64,000 bases of DNA. Origin: Hymenobacter volaticus (GTDB lineage Bacteria > Bacteroidota > Bacteroidia > Cytophagales > Hymenobacteraceae). The first letter of the stretch is position 1; every line of letters begins with the position of its first letter. Both the position numbers and the translations under genes were made by a program. Location: the NCBI RefSeq assembly GCF_022921055.1, contig NZ_CP095061.1, positions 5,245,763 through 5,309,762 on the forward strand, given 5' to 3'. Shown here one piece after another: positions 35,770 to 43,807 of this stretch. The notes under the pieces were generated by a model. The model was given only the letters and a program-made list of their open reading frames with translations. It was not told where the DNA came from and did no database searches.

Positions 35770-38073
35770 TTATTGCGCGTTGGCTAGCTCAATTGCCTTT
35801 TCTAAGAACTCGTCGCGGCCCTCGCGCACGCCCTGAATCGTCTTTTCCAGGTATATATTCGGTATGATGCCTACGCCGTGGTGCTGGCTGCCGTTGTGCT
35901 TACGCACTTCCATGCCCGTCCAGGAAATTCGGTAATTGCCAGGGAGAGTGAAAGGATTTATGTTGCCATTAGTACCCGCCGTAGGCTGCCCAATGATGGT
36001 GGCCAGCTTGTAGCCCTCCACAAACCCCATGAAACTTTCGGCGTAGCTGATGGCGCTACCATCGGTGATAAAGATGATGCGTGCGGAGAGATGCGGCGCT
36101 TTAGGTTTCAATTTCCAACCCATAGGAGTGTAGCCCGCTAGCTGCTTTTGGTCGGGGTAGATGTAGTGCGGCACCCGCATCCAGTGGCCAGCTGTGTCGG
36201 GCTGGGAAAGCAAGTGCGCCAAGAGACCATGATTGCTCTTTGGATAGCCACGCAAGTTGCAGATAATAGCTTTAGACTTTTCCAGTTCGGGCATCAGCTT
36301 ATCAATTGAATCCATCGGAATCTGGTCGAGGTTCAGATAGTAGACAGAAGGCGACAGACGCCGCGACGCCGATCCTTGCCGAGTAGCACTGTACTGATTG
36401 GTCGTCTGATCGAAATGCAGCGTAACGGCAGTGGCGCTGGCTCCGGGGCGCAGCACTTCCACCTGAAGCGCAGACCCGGCCGGACCACTTGCCGTTTCGG
36501 AGGCGGCTCTGTACCGCAGCCAACCCTGGGTCGCCGCCGATATGTATTGCTCGGCCTCGCGGAAATAAGCGGCGGCTGGCTGCCCATTGATGGTCGTTAC
36601 GATGTCGTCTTTGTGCACAGCCAAGGAGTTGTCTGCTACTTGCGTAATCATCAGTTGGTTTTGCACCCATTCCCAGGCGACGGGCAGATACTTTACATTG
36701 GTGGCGCGGCCGTATGAATACACGCCTACGTGCCCATCGTGGAGGCGAGCGGTGAGGCGGCGCAGCGTTTTCAGGTATTCGGCATCCGTTTGGTCGGGGT
36801 AGGCTGCGCGCAATGCTTCGGGTAGAGCGGCGGGCCAATCAGACTTGCTGAAGGCGAAGTAAGGGTAGAAGTGCTGAAACACGTTCCAGGTAATAACTAC
36901 ATCGGCTAGGCGCAGAGCTCGGCTTTTACTGGTGAGGTCAGCGGCTGGCAATTGCTTTAGCGCAGCTTGCAAGGCCGTTAGCTCTGCTTTGTCAGCAGCT
37001 GGGTAAGTAGCCTCTTTGGTGCCGTAAAGGGCCAGTGGCAGCACACAGCGCAAACCGCTTCCAATATTTTCTTGCACAACCTCACCAATAGCTACTTGGC
37101 GGGCAAAAAGTGCCTCATCAGATCCATTCGCTGTTTCCGACTCACTGCTACTGGAACTGATGAGCACGCTTCGCCGGCCTTCCGCGGCGCTTTTCTCACT
37201 CACGGCAAACGAATACTCCTTGGTGTAACTTTTCGCGTTGGCTTTGCCCGAAATACTTTCGGGGTACTTGTCAACGGCGTCGGTCTCGAAATCAGTGGCA
37301 AACACGGTTTTCCAGGTGTCGGCTTCTCGCACCAGTACTTGCATCTTATCTACCTGCACTTGCCCTCGGCCACTTAGCATGGCGCCGAAATACAAGGAAA
37401 CCGCCTGCGGATCGATGGTGCCTTTGATTTCGTATTCCGTCCACTCGCCTCGCGTGATGGGTCGGTCATTCATATTATCGAAGAAGCCCATTTTTCTGCC
37501 TGGCAAATCGACTCGGGCCCACAAGGCACCGGAACCTTGCTCGGGAGTGGCATTGCGCACGAAGGCGGTATACCGAAATTCCTTGCCCCGATATGCTGTA
37601 GCATCTACGGCCTTAGTAAGGGTGCCGAAAGTAGGCTCGGCTGACTTTAGCGCTTCGGGCCGGTGCAGGCGGCGGCTATGGTAGATGCTGCGGGCATTGC
37701 CTTGCCCCATACCATAGTGTTGCCAGCTAATCACCTGGTATCCTTTGAGGTCGTTAGGTGTGATTTCCTTCGCGGCAAAGCTGACCTTTTTGTTGATGGG
37801 CAGTAGCTGTAAGGTAGGAGCCACAGGCCGGAAGAGCGTCAATAAGGTTGTGCGTAGCTCATTGTCGGTCTTTGCGGCATCCACGTGCTGAGCGCCTAGC
37901 ACGGCCAACTTGTCCCAATCCACGGCCGCCGCTTCATCGGAAGGGTGGAAGTAGCGCACGTAGCCGTAGAGCCGGGCGAAGGTTTCGATGTTCTGAACAA
38001 CACGAGGCGTTGGCGCTTGGGCAATGGCGGCCAGGTTGCCGAATAGAAGGGCTGCAAATACAATCAGGCGCAT
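35770..38073 (-). CDS. S41 family (C-terminal processing protease-like) peptidase
   Basis: 767 residues with signal peptide MRLIVFAALLFGNLAAIAQA. The peptidase domain sits in the last 350 residues: a Tricorn/S41-type fold with AVHKDDIVTTINGQPAAAYF (PDZ-like), LEKSKAIICNLRGYPK and the catalytic serine region IIFITDGSAISYAESFMGFVEG, where the Ser in SYAES is the likely nucleophile, followed by QPTAGTNGN. The N-terminal half probably contains a jelly-roll/CBM-like beta domain (KEFRYTAFVRNATPEQGSG). Exported to periplasm or surface. No neighbour suggests its target. Confidence 0.88.
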   Translation of the reverse strand: MRLIVFAALLFGNLAAIAQAPTPRVVQNIETFARLYGYVRYFHPSDEAAAVDWDKLAVLGAQHVDAAKTDNELRTTLLTLFRPVAPTLQLLPINKKVSFAAKEITPNDLKGYQVISWQHYGMGQGNARSIYHSRRLHRPEALKSAEPTFGTLTKAVDATAYRGKEFRYTAFVRNATPEQGSGALWARVDLPGRKMGFFDNMNDRPITRGEWTEYEIKGTIDPQAVSLYFGAMLSGRGQVQVDKMQVLVREADTWKTVFATDFETDAVDKYPESISGKANAKSYTKEYSFAVSEKSAAEGRRSVLISSSSSESETANGSDEALFARQVAIGEVVQENIGSGLRCVLPLALYGTKEATYPAADKAELTALQAALKQLPAADLTSKSRALRLADVVITWNVFQHFYPYFAFSKSDWPAALPEALRAAYPDQTDAEYLKTLRRLTARLHDGHVGVYSYGRATNVKYLPVAWEWVQNQLMITQVADNSLAVHKDDIVTTINGQPAAAYFREAEQYISAATQGWLRYRAASETASGPAGSALQVEVLRPGASATAVTLHFDQTTNQYSATRQGSASRRLSPSVYYLNLDQIPMDSIDKLMPELEKSKAIICNLRGYPKSNHGLLAHLLSQPDTAGHWMRVPHYIYPDQKQLAGYTPMGWKLKPKAPHLSARIIFITDGSAISYAESFMGFVEGYKLATIIGQPTAGTNGNINPFTLPGNYRISWTGMEVRKHNGSQHHGVGIIPNIYLEKTIQGVREGRDEFLEKAIELANAQ

Positions 38074-38256
38074 AAATCAGAAATAGACTGTGAAATTATA
38101 GCCAGCAGCGAGAGCCGAACCGCTACCCTAACAAAATAGAAGATGGCGCATTACTTTGATTTAGTTGCATGTAGATCAGTGAATTAGGACACATTCTGTA
38201 ATAGTCCTCCTGTAGTTAATCCAGAGCTTAGGTTAAGTAGAAATAGGCCCAAACAC

Positions 38257-38287
38257 AAAAGCGCCCGACATTGCTGCCGGGCGCTTG
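38257..38287 (-). terminator. Intrinsic terminator of gltX
   Basis: Read on the minus strand AAGCGCCCGGCAGCAATGTCGGGCGCTT forms a strong stem followed by TTTTG. It is about 40 bases downstream of the gltX stop. Confidence 0.85.
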
Positions 38288-38324
38288 TACCTTCAAAAAC
38301 GTAGAATTTAGTAGTGTGAGGAGC

Positions 38325-39869
38325 TTAGCTAACCACTAGCTGACTAACAGCTGCTTCGATGCGCTCAGCGGTTTCCTGGGCTCCCAGAATGCTCATCACC
38401 GCCATTAGGTCGGGGCCAGCAGTGGTACCGGTTACGGCCACGCGCAGCACTTGCAACACTTGACCAATCTTCATGCCTTGGCTTTCCACTACCTGCGTGA
38501 GCAGAGCCTTTAGGCCGTCGGGCGAAGTATCGGAAGCAGCGGGCAGTTCCTGAGCATACGCCGCTAGAACGCCAGCTACTTGCGCATTCCACTTCTTGCT
38601 GATTACCTGCTCGTCGTAGCTGCTAGGACGGTGGAAGAACAATTGCGCTTCGCGGGCCAAGTCGGCAGGGAAGGTGGCACGCTCTTTAACCAAAGCCGCA
38701 ATCTGCTCGGCTTTTTCAGGGGAGCAGCTGATGCCTTGGGCTTGCAATGACTCCAGTAGGTAGCCTGCTAACTCGGCATCGGGCTTGGCGCGCAAGTACT
38801 GCTCATTGTACCAGCGGACTTTGTTTTGGTCGAAGCGGGCCGGCGACTTGCTTACCCGCTCAATCGAGAAGTTCTCAATCAGCTCGTCCATCGTGAACAA
38901 CTCCTGCTGCGTGCCTGGGTTCCAGCCCAGGAAAGCGAGGAAGTTGATGAAGGCTTCGGGCAAGTAGCCACTTTCGCGGTAGCCGCTGCTTACGGTCGGC
39001 TGACTTGTTTCGGCGTCAACGCCATGCCACTCCAGCGGGAACACCGGGAAGCCGAGCTTATCGCCGTCGCGCTTGCTGAGCTTGCCAGTGCCGTCGGGCT
39101 TGAGCAGCAAAGGCAAGTGGGCAAACTGCGGCATAGTGGCTTCCCATCCCAGATAGCGGTATAACAGCACGTGCAGCGGCGCCGAAGGCAACCATTCTTC
39201 CCCGCGGATGACGTGGGTGATTTCCATCAGGTGGTCGTCCACGATGTTGGCCAAGTGATACGTCGGCATACCGTCCGATTTCATCAGCACCTTGTCGTCA
39301 ACGGCCGAAGAATGCACCACTACCCAACCCCGGATGAGGTCATTGAAGCGGATTTCTTCTTTGCGGGGCACTTTCAAGCGGATAACATAAGGCGCGTCGT
39401 TGTCGAGCAACTGCTTCACCTCGTCTTCGGGCAGCGTAAGTGAATTGCGCATCTGAGTGCGCGTGATGCTGTTGTACTGCGGGTTGGGCACTTTGGCTGC
39501 CGTGAGGCGGGCCCGCATGGCATCTAGCTCCTCGGGCGTATCGAATGCGTAGTAGGCGTGGCCACTCTTGATGAGCTGCTGCGCATACTGGCGGTACATG
39601 GGCTTCCGCTCGCTCTGCCGATACGGCGCGTGGGGACCACCTTCTTCGATTCCCTCATCGATGATGATGCCGCACCAGCGCAAAGCATCCATGATGTACT
39701 GCTCGGCACCGGGCACAAAGCGGTTCTGGTCGGTATCCTCGATGCGGAGCAGCATTTTGCCTCCTAGCTTGCGAGCTAGCAGGAAGTTATACAGTGCGGT
39801 GCGCACGCCGCCAATGTGTAGCGGCCCCGTAGGGCTAGGTGCAAAGCGCACCCGTACTTCTCTTTCCAT
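38325..39869 (-). CDS. gltX: Glutamyl-tRNA synthetase
   Basis: Class I aminoacyl-tRNA synthetase of 514 residues charging tRNA-Glu. It has the HIGH-type motif GPLHIGGVRTALYNFLLAR (around residue 16), RIEDTD, the tRNA-recognition segment, and the KMSKS-type motif GKLSKRDGD. Start MEREVRVRFAPSPTG is standard. The C-terminal anticodon-binding helices end in PDLMAVMSILGAQETAERI. Stands alone with its own terminator. Confidence 0.97.
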   Translation of the reverse strand: MEREVRVRFAPSPTGPLHIGGVRTALYNFLLARKLGGKMLLRIEDTDQNRFVPGAEQYIMDALRWCGIIIDEGIEEGGPHAPYRQSERKPMYRQYAQQLIKSGHAYYAFDTPEELDAMRARLTAAKVPNPQYNSITRTQMRNSLTLPEDEVKQLLDNDAPYVIRLKVPRKEEIRFNDLIRGWVVVHSSAVDDKVLMKSDGMPTYHLANIVDDHLMEITHVIRGEEWLPSAPLHVLLYRYLGWEATMPQFAHLPLLLKPDGTGKLSKRDGDKLGFPVFPLEWHGVDAETSQPTVSSGYRESGYLPEAFINFLAFLGWNPGTQQELFTMDELIENFSIERVSKSPARFDQNKVRWYNEQYLRAKPDAELAGYLLESLQAQGISCSPEKAEQIAALVKERATFPADLAREAQLFFHRPSSYDEQVISKKWNAQVAGVLAAYAQELPAASDTSPDGLKALLTQVVESQGMKIGQVLQVLRVAVTGTTAGPDLMAVMSILGAQETAERIEAAVSQLVVS

Positions 39870-39987
39870 ATTTCAGTCAGTTCGCAGGGTCTCCGGGATG
39901 GAGAAACGCGCCGCAAAGGTACGATATAGTACGTGTGAACAGAGAAGACGAACTAGCTAGAAAAGGAGGGTGGCCAGTACTTCTTAT

Positions 39988-40602
39988 TTACTTACTTATC
40001 ACCAGCTCATATTTGGTGAGTAACCCTGGTAAGCTATGCGCCGCAAACCGAGCCTGGCGTACCTGATTTAGCTCCGGATCTAGTACCACATCATGGGCCG
40101 TAACGAAATCGGCACCGTTGAGCTTGGTGCCACTGAATACGGCATCCAGCAGACCACACTCTTGAAAAACCGCATTGGTTAAGTCCGCCTGAGTGAAATC
40201 TGCTTCACGTAAAGAGCAGTTAACGAAGCGCGTATTCGGCATGACCTTGCCTTGGAAAGAAGCATAGTCAAGTTGGCACTGACTGAAATGAACGCCAAAC
40301 AGCATGTCGCGGCAGGCATGGAATTGCAAGCCTAGAAGCTTGCAGCCCTCAAATGCCACGTTTTGCAGCGCTACATGGCTCAGACTAGTACCTGCGAAGT
40401 TGCAGTTCTCAAACAAGCATTCGGTGAAGCGCCGCCCGGATATATCGGCGCGGGTGAAATCGAAGTTGCTAAACCGGTATTGCTCGAATTCCTGCTGCCC
40501 CACCATAGTAGCAGGCAACGCTCGGTCCAACACGTTTTCAGCGGGAAAGAAAGCAGGCTTGGTTAGGGGCTTACTTGCCTTACGAGAAGTGGAAGGGCGC
40601 AT
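39988..40602 (-). CDS. Pentapeptide-repeat protein
   Basis: 204 residues with repeating A(D/N)LxX-type units: FTRADISGRRFTECLFENCNF, LSHVALQNVAFEGCKLLGLQF, CSLREADFTQADLTNAVF and SGTKLNGADFVT. These build a right-handed quadrilateral beta-helix; some members mimic DNA and protect gyrase. No specific target is evident. The start directly abuts the upstream small membrane gene (its stop is at 40603), so the two form an operon. Confidence 0.85.
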   Translation of the reverse strand: MRPSTSRKASKPLTKPAFFPAENVLDRALPATMVGQQEFEQYRFSNFDFTRADISGRRFTECLFENCNFAGTSLSHVALQNVAFEGCKLLGLQFHACRDMLFGVHFSQCQLDYASFQGKVMPNTRFVNCSLREADFTQADLTNAVFQECGLLDAVFSGTKLNGADFVTAHDVVLDPELNQVRQARFAAHSLPGLLTKYELVISK

Positions 40603-40788
40603 TTAGTCGCGGTTACGGAAACTAAGCCACAATATCAACCCGAGTAGCGTGATACCCCCACGAATGAGCCAAGCGGTGGTAGCGCCCCACTGTTCTATCC
40701 AAGTCAAGAGCATGGACTTCATTCCCAAAAAAGGCAGCACCAACGATAGAAGGCCCAGAATAAACAAGCCAAGTCCAAGCTCTTTCAT
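40603..40788 (-). CDS. Small two-helix membrane protein, hypothetical
   Basis: 61 residues: MKELGLGLFILGLLSLVLPF as one hydrophobic segment and WLIRGGITLLGLILWLSF as a second, with GMKSMLLTWIEQWGATTA between. Its TAA is followed immediately by the pentapeptide gene's ATG, which indicates cotranscription. No family name can be given. Confidence 0.6.
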   Translation of the reverse strand: MKELGLGLFILGLLSLVLPFLGMKSMLLTWIEQWGATTAWLIRGGITLLGLILWLSFRNRD

Positions 40789-40900
40789 GATAAGTAAATA
40801 GTGAGGTAGTGAATTTATAGAATAATGAGCCCGTGAAATTAGTATTCCAATGAAGTGATTTCAGCAGAACGCAACCTCACGGGCTCACCGAATCTTGTGG

Positions 40901-41290
40901 TTATTGCTTTACAGCAATGCAAGAAATTTCCACTTGCACGTCCTTCGGTAAACGACTTACCTCTACGGTTTCGCGTGCCGGGGCGTAGTCGGTGGAAAAA
41001 TAACTGCCGTATATTTCGTTGATGAGGTTGAAGTTGCCGAGGTCTTTTACGAAGATGCTGCACTTCACTACATCGCGCAGCGTAAGGCCTGCAGCCTCCA
41101 GCACCGCCTGCAAATTGCGCATCACTTGATGGGTTTCTTCCACCACGTCGCCATTGCCAACTAGTTGCCCAGATTGCGCGTCGAGTGCGATTTGGCCGGA
41201 GACGTATACAGTGTTGCCTGCTTGCACAGCTTGGCTATAGGGCCCGATAGGAGCAGGAGCCTGGTTGGAAAAAACAATGGTATTGGCCAT
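40901..41290 (-). CDS. ridA: RidA-family reactive-intermediate deaminase
   Basis: About 129 residues from ATG 41290 (MANTIVFSNQAPAPIGPYSQ). It hydrolyses 2-aminoacrylate-type enamine/imine intermediates made by PLP enzymes. Motifs are APAPIGPYSQAVQAGNTVYVSGQIALD, LRDVVKCSIFVKDLGNF with the catalytic Arg in YAPARETVEVSRLPKDVQVEI, as in YjgF/RidA. In-frame codons up to 41383 were rejected because they lack family similarity. It diverges from the 3HCDH-domain gene across a 61-base gap. Confidence 0.95.
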   Translation of the reverse strand: MANTIVFSNQAPAPIGPYSQAVQAGNTVYVSGQIALDAQSGQLVGNGDVVEETHQVMRNLQAVLEAAGLTLRDVVKCSIFVKDLGNFNLINEIYGSYFSTDYAPARETVEVSRLPKDVQVEISCIAVKQ

Positions 41291-41351
41291 GCAGTCAGCG
41301 TAAAAAAGGATGAACGATAAATCTGTCTTCAAGCTAAAGTAAGAGGAAATT

Positions 41352-42026
41352 ATGCACTTACTCATCGTGGAAGGCACGCACATCGAAGCAGAGCTGCGCC
41401 GTAAATTCGGAACCAGCCATACCTACGACTTTTGCCCCGCCGCTGCGCCCGACCTACGCACTCGCCTTAGCGCCGCCGACGTCGGGTTCGACTTGCGGCC
41501 GTGGCCTGAACTACACTACGAGCAGCCACGTCAGCCCCTGTTCTACGACACGTCTCGTGCTTCTTTGGCGGCGCTTTTTCACAAGGAGGAGCCTCCCTTT
41601 GGTCCGGTGTTTGGCGTCTGTGCTTTTCCCACTCTGTTGGATAGAGAAGTACTGGAAACTAGCCTTTACCGCCTCGAAGATGCGGCGTTGCTAGCCAGCA
41701 CCTGTGCTACCCTTGGCACTGCTTATTGTGCCGTACAAGATCAGGTGGGCTTGGTTACGCCTCGCATGGTGTGTGTATTGATCAATGAGGCTTGCTACGC
41801 ATTGCAAGAGGGCAGTACCTCTGTCCAAAGCTTGAATATTACTCTGCAGCTAGGGCCTGCACATCCACGTGGTCCTTTCGAATGGGCCAATCAGATAGGC
41901 GTGGCACGGGTCTTCGAGACCCTAGAAGCCTTGTGGCAAGACACGCACGAGGAGCGTTACAAAGCTTGTGCCCTGCTCAAGACAATGTATTTGAGAGGCA
42001 GCCAATTTGAACTGCAACCCCTCTAA
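41352..42026 (+). CDS. 3-hydroxyacyl-CoA dehydrogenase C-terminal-domain protein
   Basis: 224 residues. The last about 95 carry the 3HCDH C-terminal helices: VTPRMVCVLINEACYALQEG and ITLQLGPAHPRGPFEWANQIGVARVFETLEALW, the substrate-binding end of 3-hydroxyacyl-CoA dehydrogenases. The first about 120 residues (MHLLIVEGTHIEAELRRKFG) lack a Rossmann GxGxxG motif, so NAD binding is absent or unrecognisable. Such a truncated layout suggests a paralogue with a new role. Its 3' end overlaps the end of the convergent gene at 42023 by four bases. Confidence 0.8.
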   Translation: MHLLIVEGTHIEAELRRKFGTSHTYDFCPAAAPDLRTRLSAADVGFDLRPWPELHYEQPRQPLFYDTSRASLAALFHKEEPPFGPVFGVCAFPTLLDREVLETSLYRLEDAALLASTCATLGTAYCAVQDQVGLVTPRMVCVLINEACYALQEGSTSVQSLNITLQLGPAHPRGPFEWANQIGVARVFETLEALWQDTHEERYKACALLKTMYLRGSQFELQPL

Positions 42027-43465
42027 GATCTTGATAATCTTTGCCACGAAGTCCACAACCAAAATACGCCGTGCACAGCACTTACTAATGTTAGGGGATA
42101 AACTAGAAAAAAATATCGCTGCTCTACATGGTGAAGTGCTACTACAAACAGTAGGATGCAGTATATGGGAGCAAGGCGAACTAGAAGTAGAGTAATATCA
42201 AACTTGCGTGGCCAAACTAAAAAGCTAAACAAACCAATGCCTGTCCAAAACCAATGCCATGCTGTAAAAAATAATCTGACTACTTTTTGCCAGATAGATA
42301 ATTCGTTAAAAGGCAAATCAAAAACGGAAGCACCACTATCTGGCAAAGCTAAATAATAGGTTAACCGTAACGGAGTAATCAAATAATATCTTACGGGATG
42401 CTCTCTAATGAATGCAATACGATATCGTCGAAGCGCAGACGCTGCTCGTTTCTCACTAGTAGCACGTACCAAAGCAGGTATTGAATCGTTCCTAGAAATT
42501 AATATTTGATTTCGCAGCCATACTAAGGAATCGTATGTAGCAAGTGTAGTAAATTGCCATGGTTGAGGGCTAATCCGAGCAGGCGGTATAGGTCTTGTAA
42601 GCCATACAATAAGTGAAGTAGTACTCCATAATACGGGTTCTTCTCCCATAGCTGCTACATAACTTCGAGTTTCTAAATACAGATCAGAATATTGCATTCC
42701 TGCATATTCAGTTTGTAGAGGAACAAAGCGCTTGTAAATGAACCAGTTGCGAGCCGTCCATAACGCGTCTGGAATTATAAATGGTAGCAATAATAACGTA
42801 ATCACATAGCTGGTCTGACGTATTTGCACAAAGATTGTTTTTCGGTGATAATAAGCATACGCCACTATCCAAAAACCGAAAAAGGGTAGCATAAATGGTC
42901 GTAAAAAGACTACCCAGGATAACCAACAGCCAGCTATAAAGTAATAAGATAATCGACCTGATTTAAGTGCTTTTAAAAAACAGTATAAGCTAATAATAAG
43001 ACCACTTGAAGCGAAACTTTCTGTGAAAACAAATAAATCACTTTGTATGCTGTAAGGACTCAGGGCGTATAGGAAAGCAATAATATAAGTAAGATTTGAT
43101 TTTTTTGTTAAAATCAAAGCTAGTTTAGATAAATAAAACACTGCTACTAATCCAAGTATTATTTGTGTGGCTATTACTGCATTATAAACATATTGCTGGT
43201 TGTCAGGTAGTAATATTTTTACAAAGCCATATATTACGCCATAGCCAGGCATACGACCAGCGTAGCCAGGCAAATAATTTAACTCGTAATTGTATTGGCC
43301 GTATTTGATTAAATTATCTATTGATTTAAAATAGAATTCCTCTTCACCATACCGCTTACCAATAAGCCCCGTGCCACTTCTGGCAATGCCCATGGAGAAG
43401 TATAAAAATATGTATAGGCCAAGGCGTAGTAATGCCGCAAGCCAGAGAATACGTTGTTTGAGCAT
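42023..43465 (-). CDS. Polytopic membrane protein, glycosyltransferase-39/ArnT-like, AT-rich
   Basis: 480 residues with about ten hydrophobic segments, a large periplasmic loop, and an N-terminal loop GTGLIGKRYGEEEFYFKSID that resembles the Asp/Glu-containing loop of GT39/ArnT-type glycosyltransferases or phospholipid-linked sugar transferases. Segments include LALILTKKSNLTYIIAFLYA, PFMLPFFGFWIVAYAYYHRK and YYLITPLRLTYYLALPDSGA. Base composition is visibly more AT-rich than flanking genes, suggesting recent transfer. An exact substrate cannot be given. The promoter would lie within 43466-43807. Confidence 0.7.
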   Translation of the reverse strand: MLKQRILWLAALLRLGLYIFLYFSMGIARSGTGLIGKRYGEEEFYFKSIDNLIKYGQYNYELNYLPGYAGRMPGYGVIYGFVKILLPDNQQYVYNAVIATQIILGLVAVFYLSKLALILTKKSNLTYIIAFLYALSPYSIQSDLFVFTESFASSGLIISLYCFLKALKSGRLSYYFIAGCWLSWVVFLRPFMLPFFGFWIVAYAYYHRKTIFVQIRQTSYVITLLLLPFIIPDALWTARNWFIYKRFVPLQTEYAGMQYSDLYLETRSYVAAMGEEPVLWSTTSLIVWLTRPIPPARISPQPWQFTTLATYDSLVWLRNQILISRNDSIPALVRATSEKRAASALRRYRIAFIREHPVRYYLITPLRLTYYLALPDSGASVFDLPFNELSIWQKVVRLFFTAWHWFWTGIGLFSFLVWPRKFDITLLLVRLAPIYCILLFVVALHHVEQRYFFLVYPLTLVSAVHGVFWLWTSWQRLSRS

Positions 43466-43750
43466 AAGATAAACATACTACGCACTTCGAGTCTTTCAAC
43501 AATTGGGTGTTTGCTGTAAAGCTAGAGTATCCGTTATTTTAGTACAGTGTTAGTCTGAACAACAATACTTTGTTTACTGAAATTAGCATAAGCCTTAGAG
43601 GGATGTTATATCGCGAGCAACAAAAAGTGAATGAGGATGTACTCAGTCTTATCCTAGCCCTAAGAAACACAGAGTTGGGAAAGCTTCATCCTAGCATATC
43701 AATAGAACTCGGCTTTATGAATCAATGTGGTAGCAGTGAATTGAATGAGC
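43466..43750. other. AT-rich intergenic region with one weak reading frame
   Basis: About 285 bases upstream of the membrane protein gene. A plus-strand frame (43570-43800) runs through the terminator palindrome and looks spurious. No promoter box or RNA is recognised. Confidence 0.35.
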
Positions 43751-43789
43751 AAAAAAGAAGCGCCATGGCATACATGGCGCTTCTTTTTT
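43751..43789. terminator. Bidirectional terminator downstream of glmS
   Basis: AAAAAAGAAGCGCCATG pairs with CATGGCGCTTCTTTTTT around GCATA. It terminates the minus-strand glmS transcript about 20 bases after its stop. Confidence 0.9.
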
Positions 43790-43807
43790 ACAAGGAATAA
43801 CATGCTA

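Noticed and set aside
43570..43800. Plus-strand open frame near glmS
   Set aside because: It runs through the palindromic glmS terminator and looks like a chance frame.
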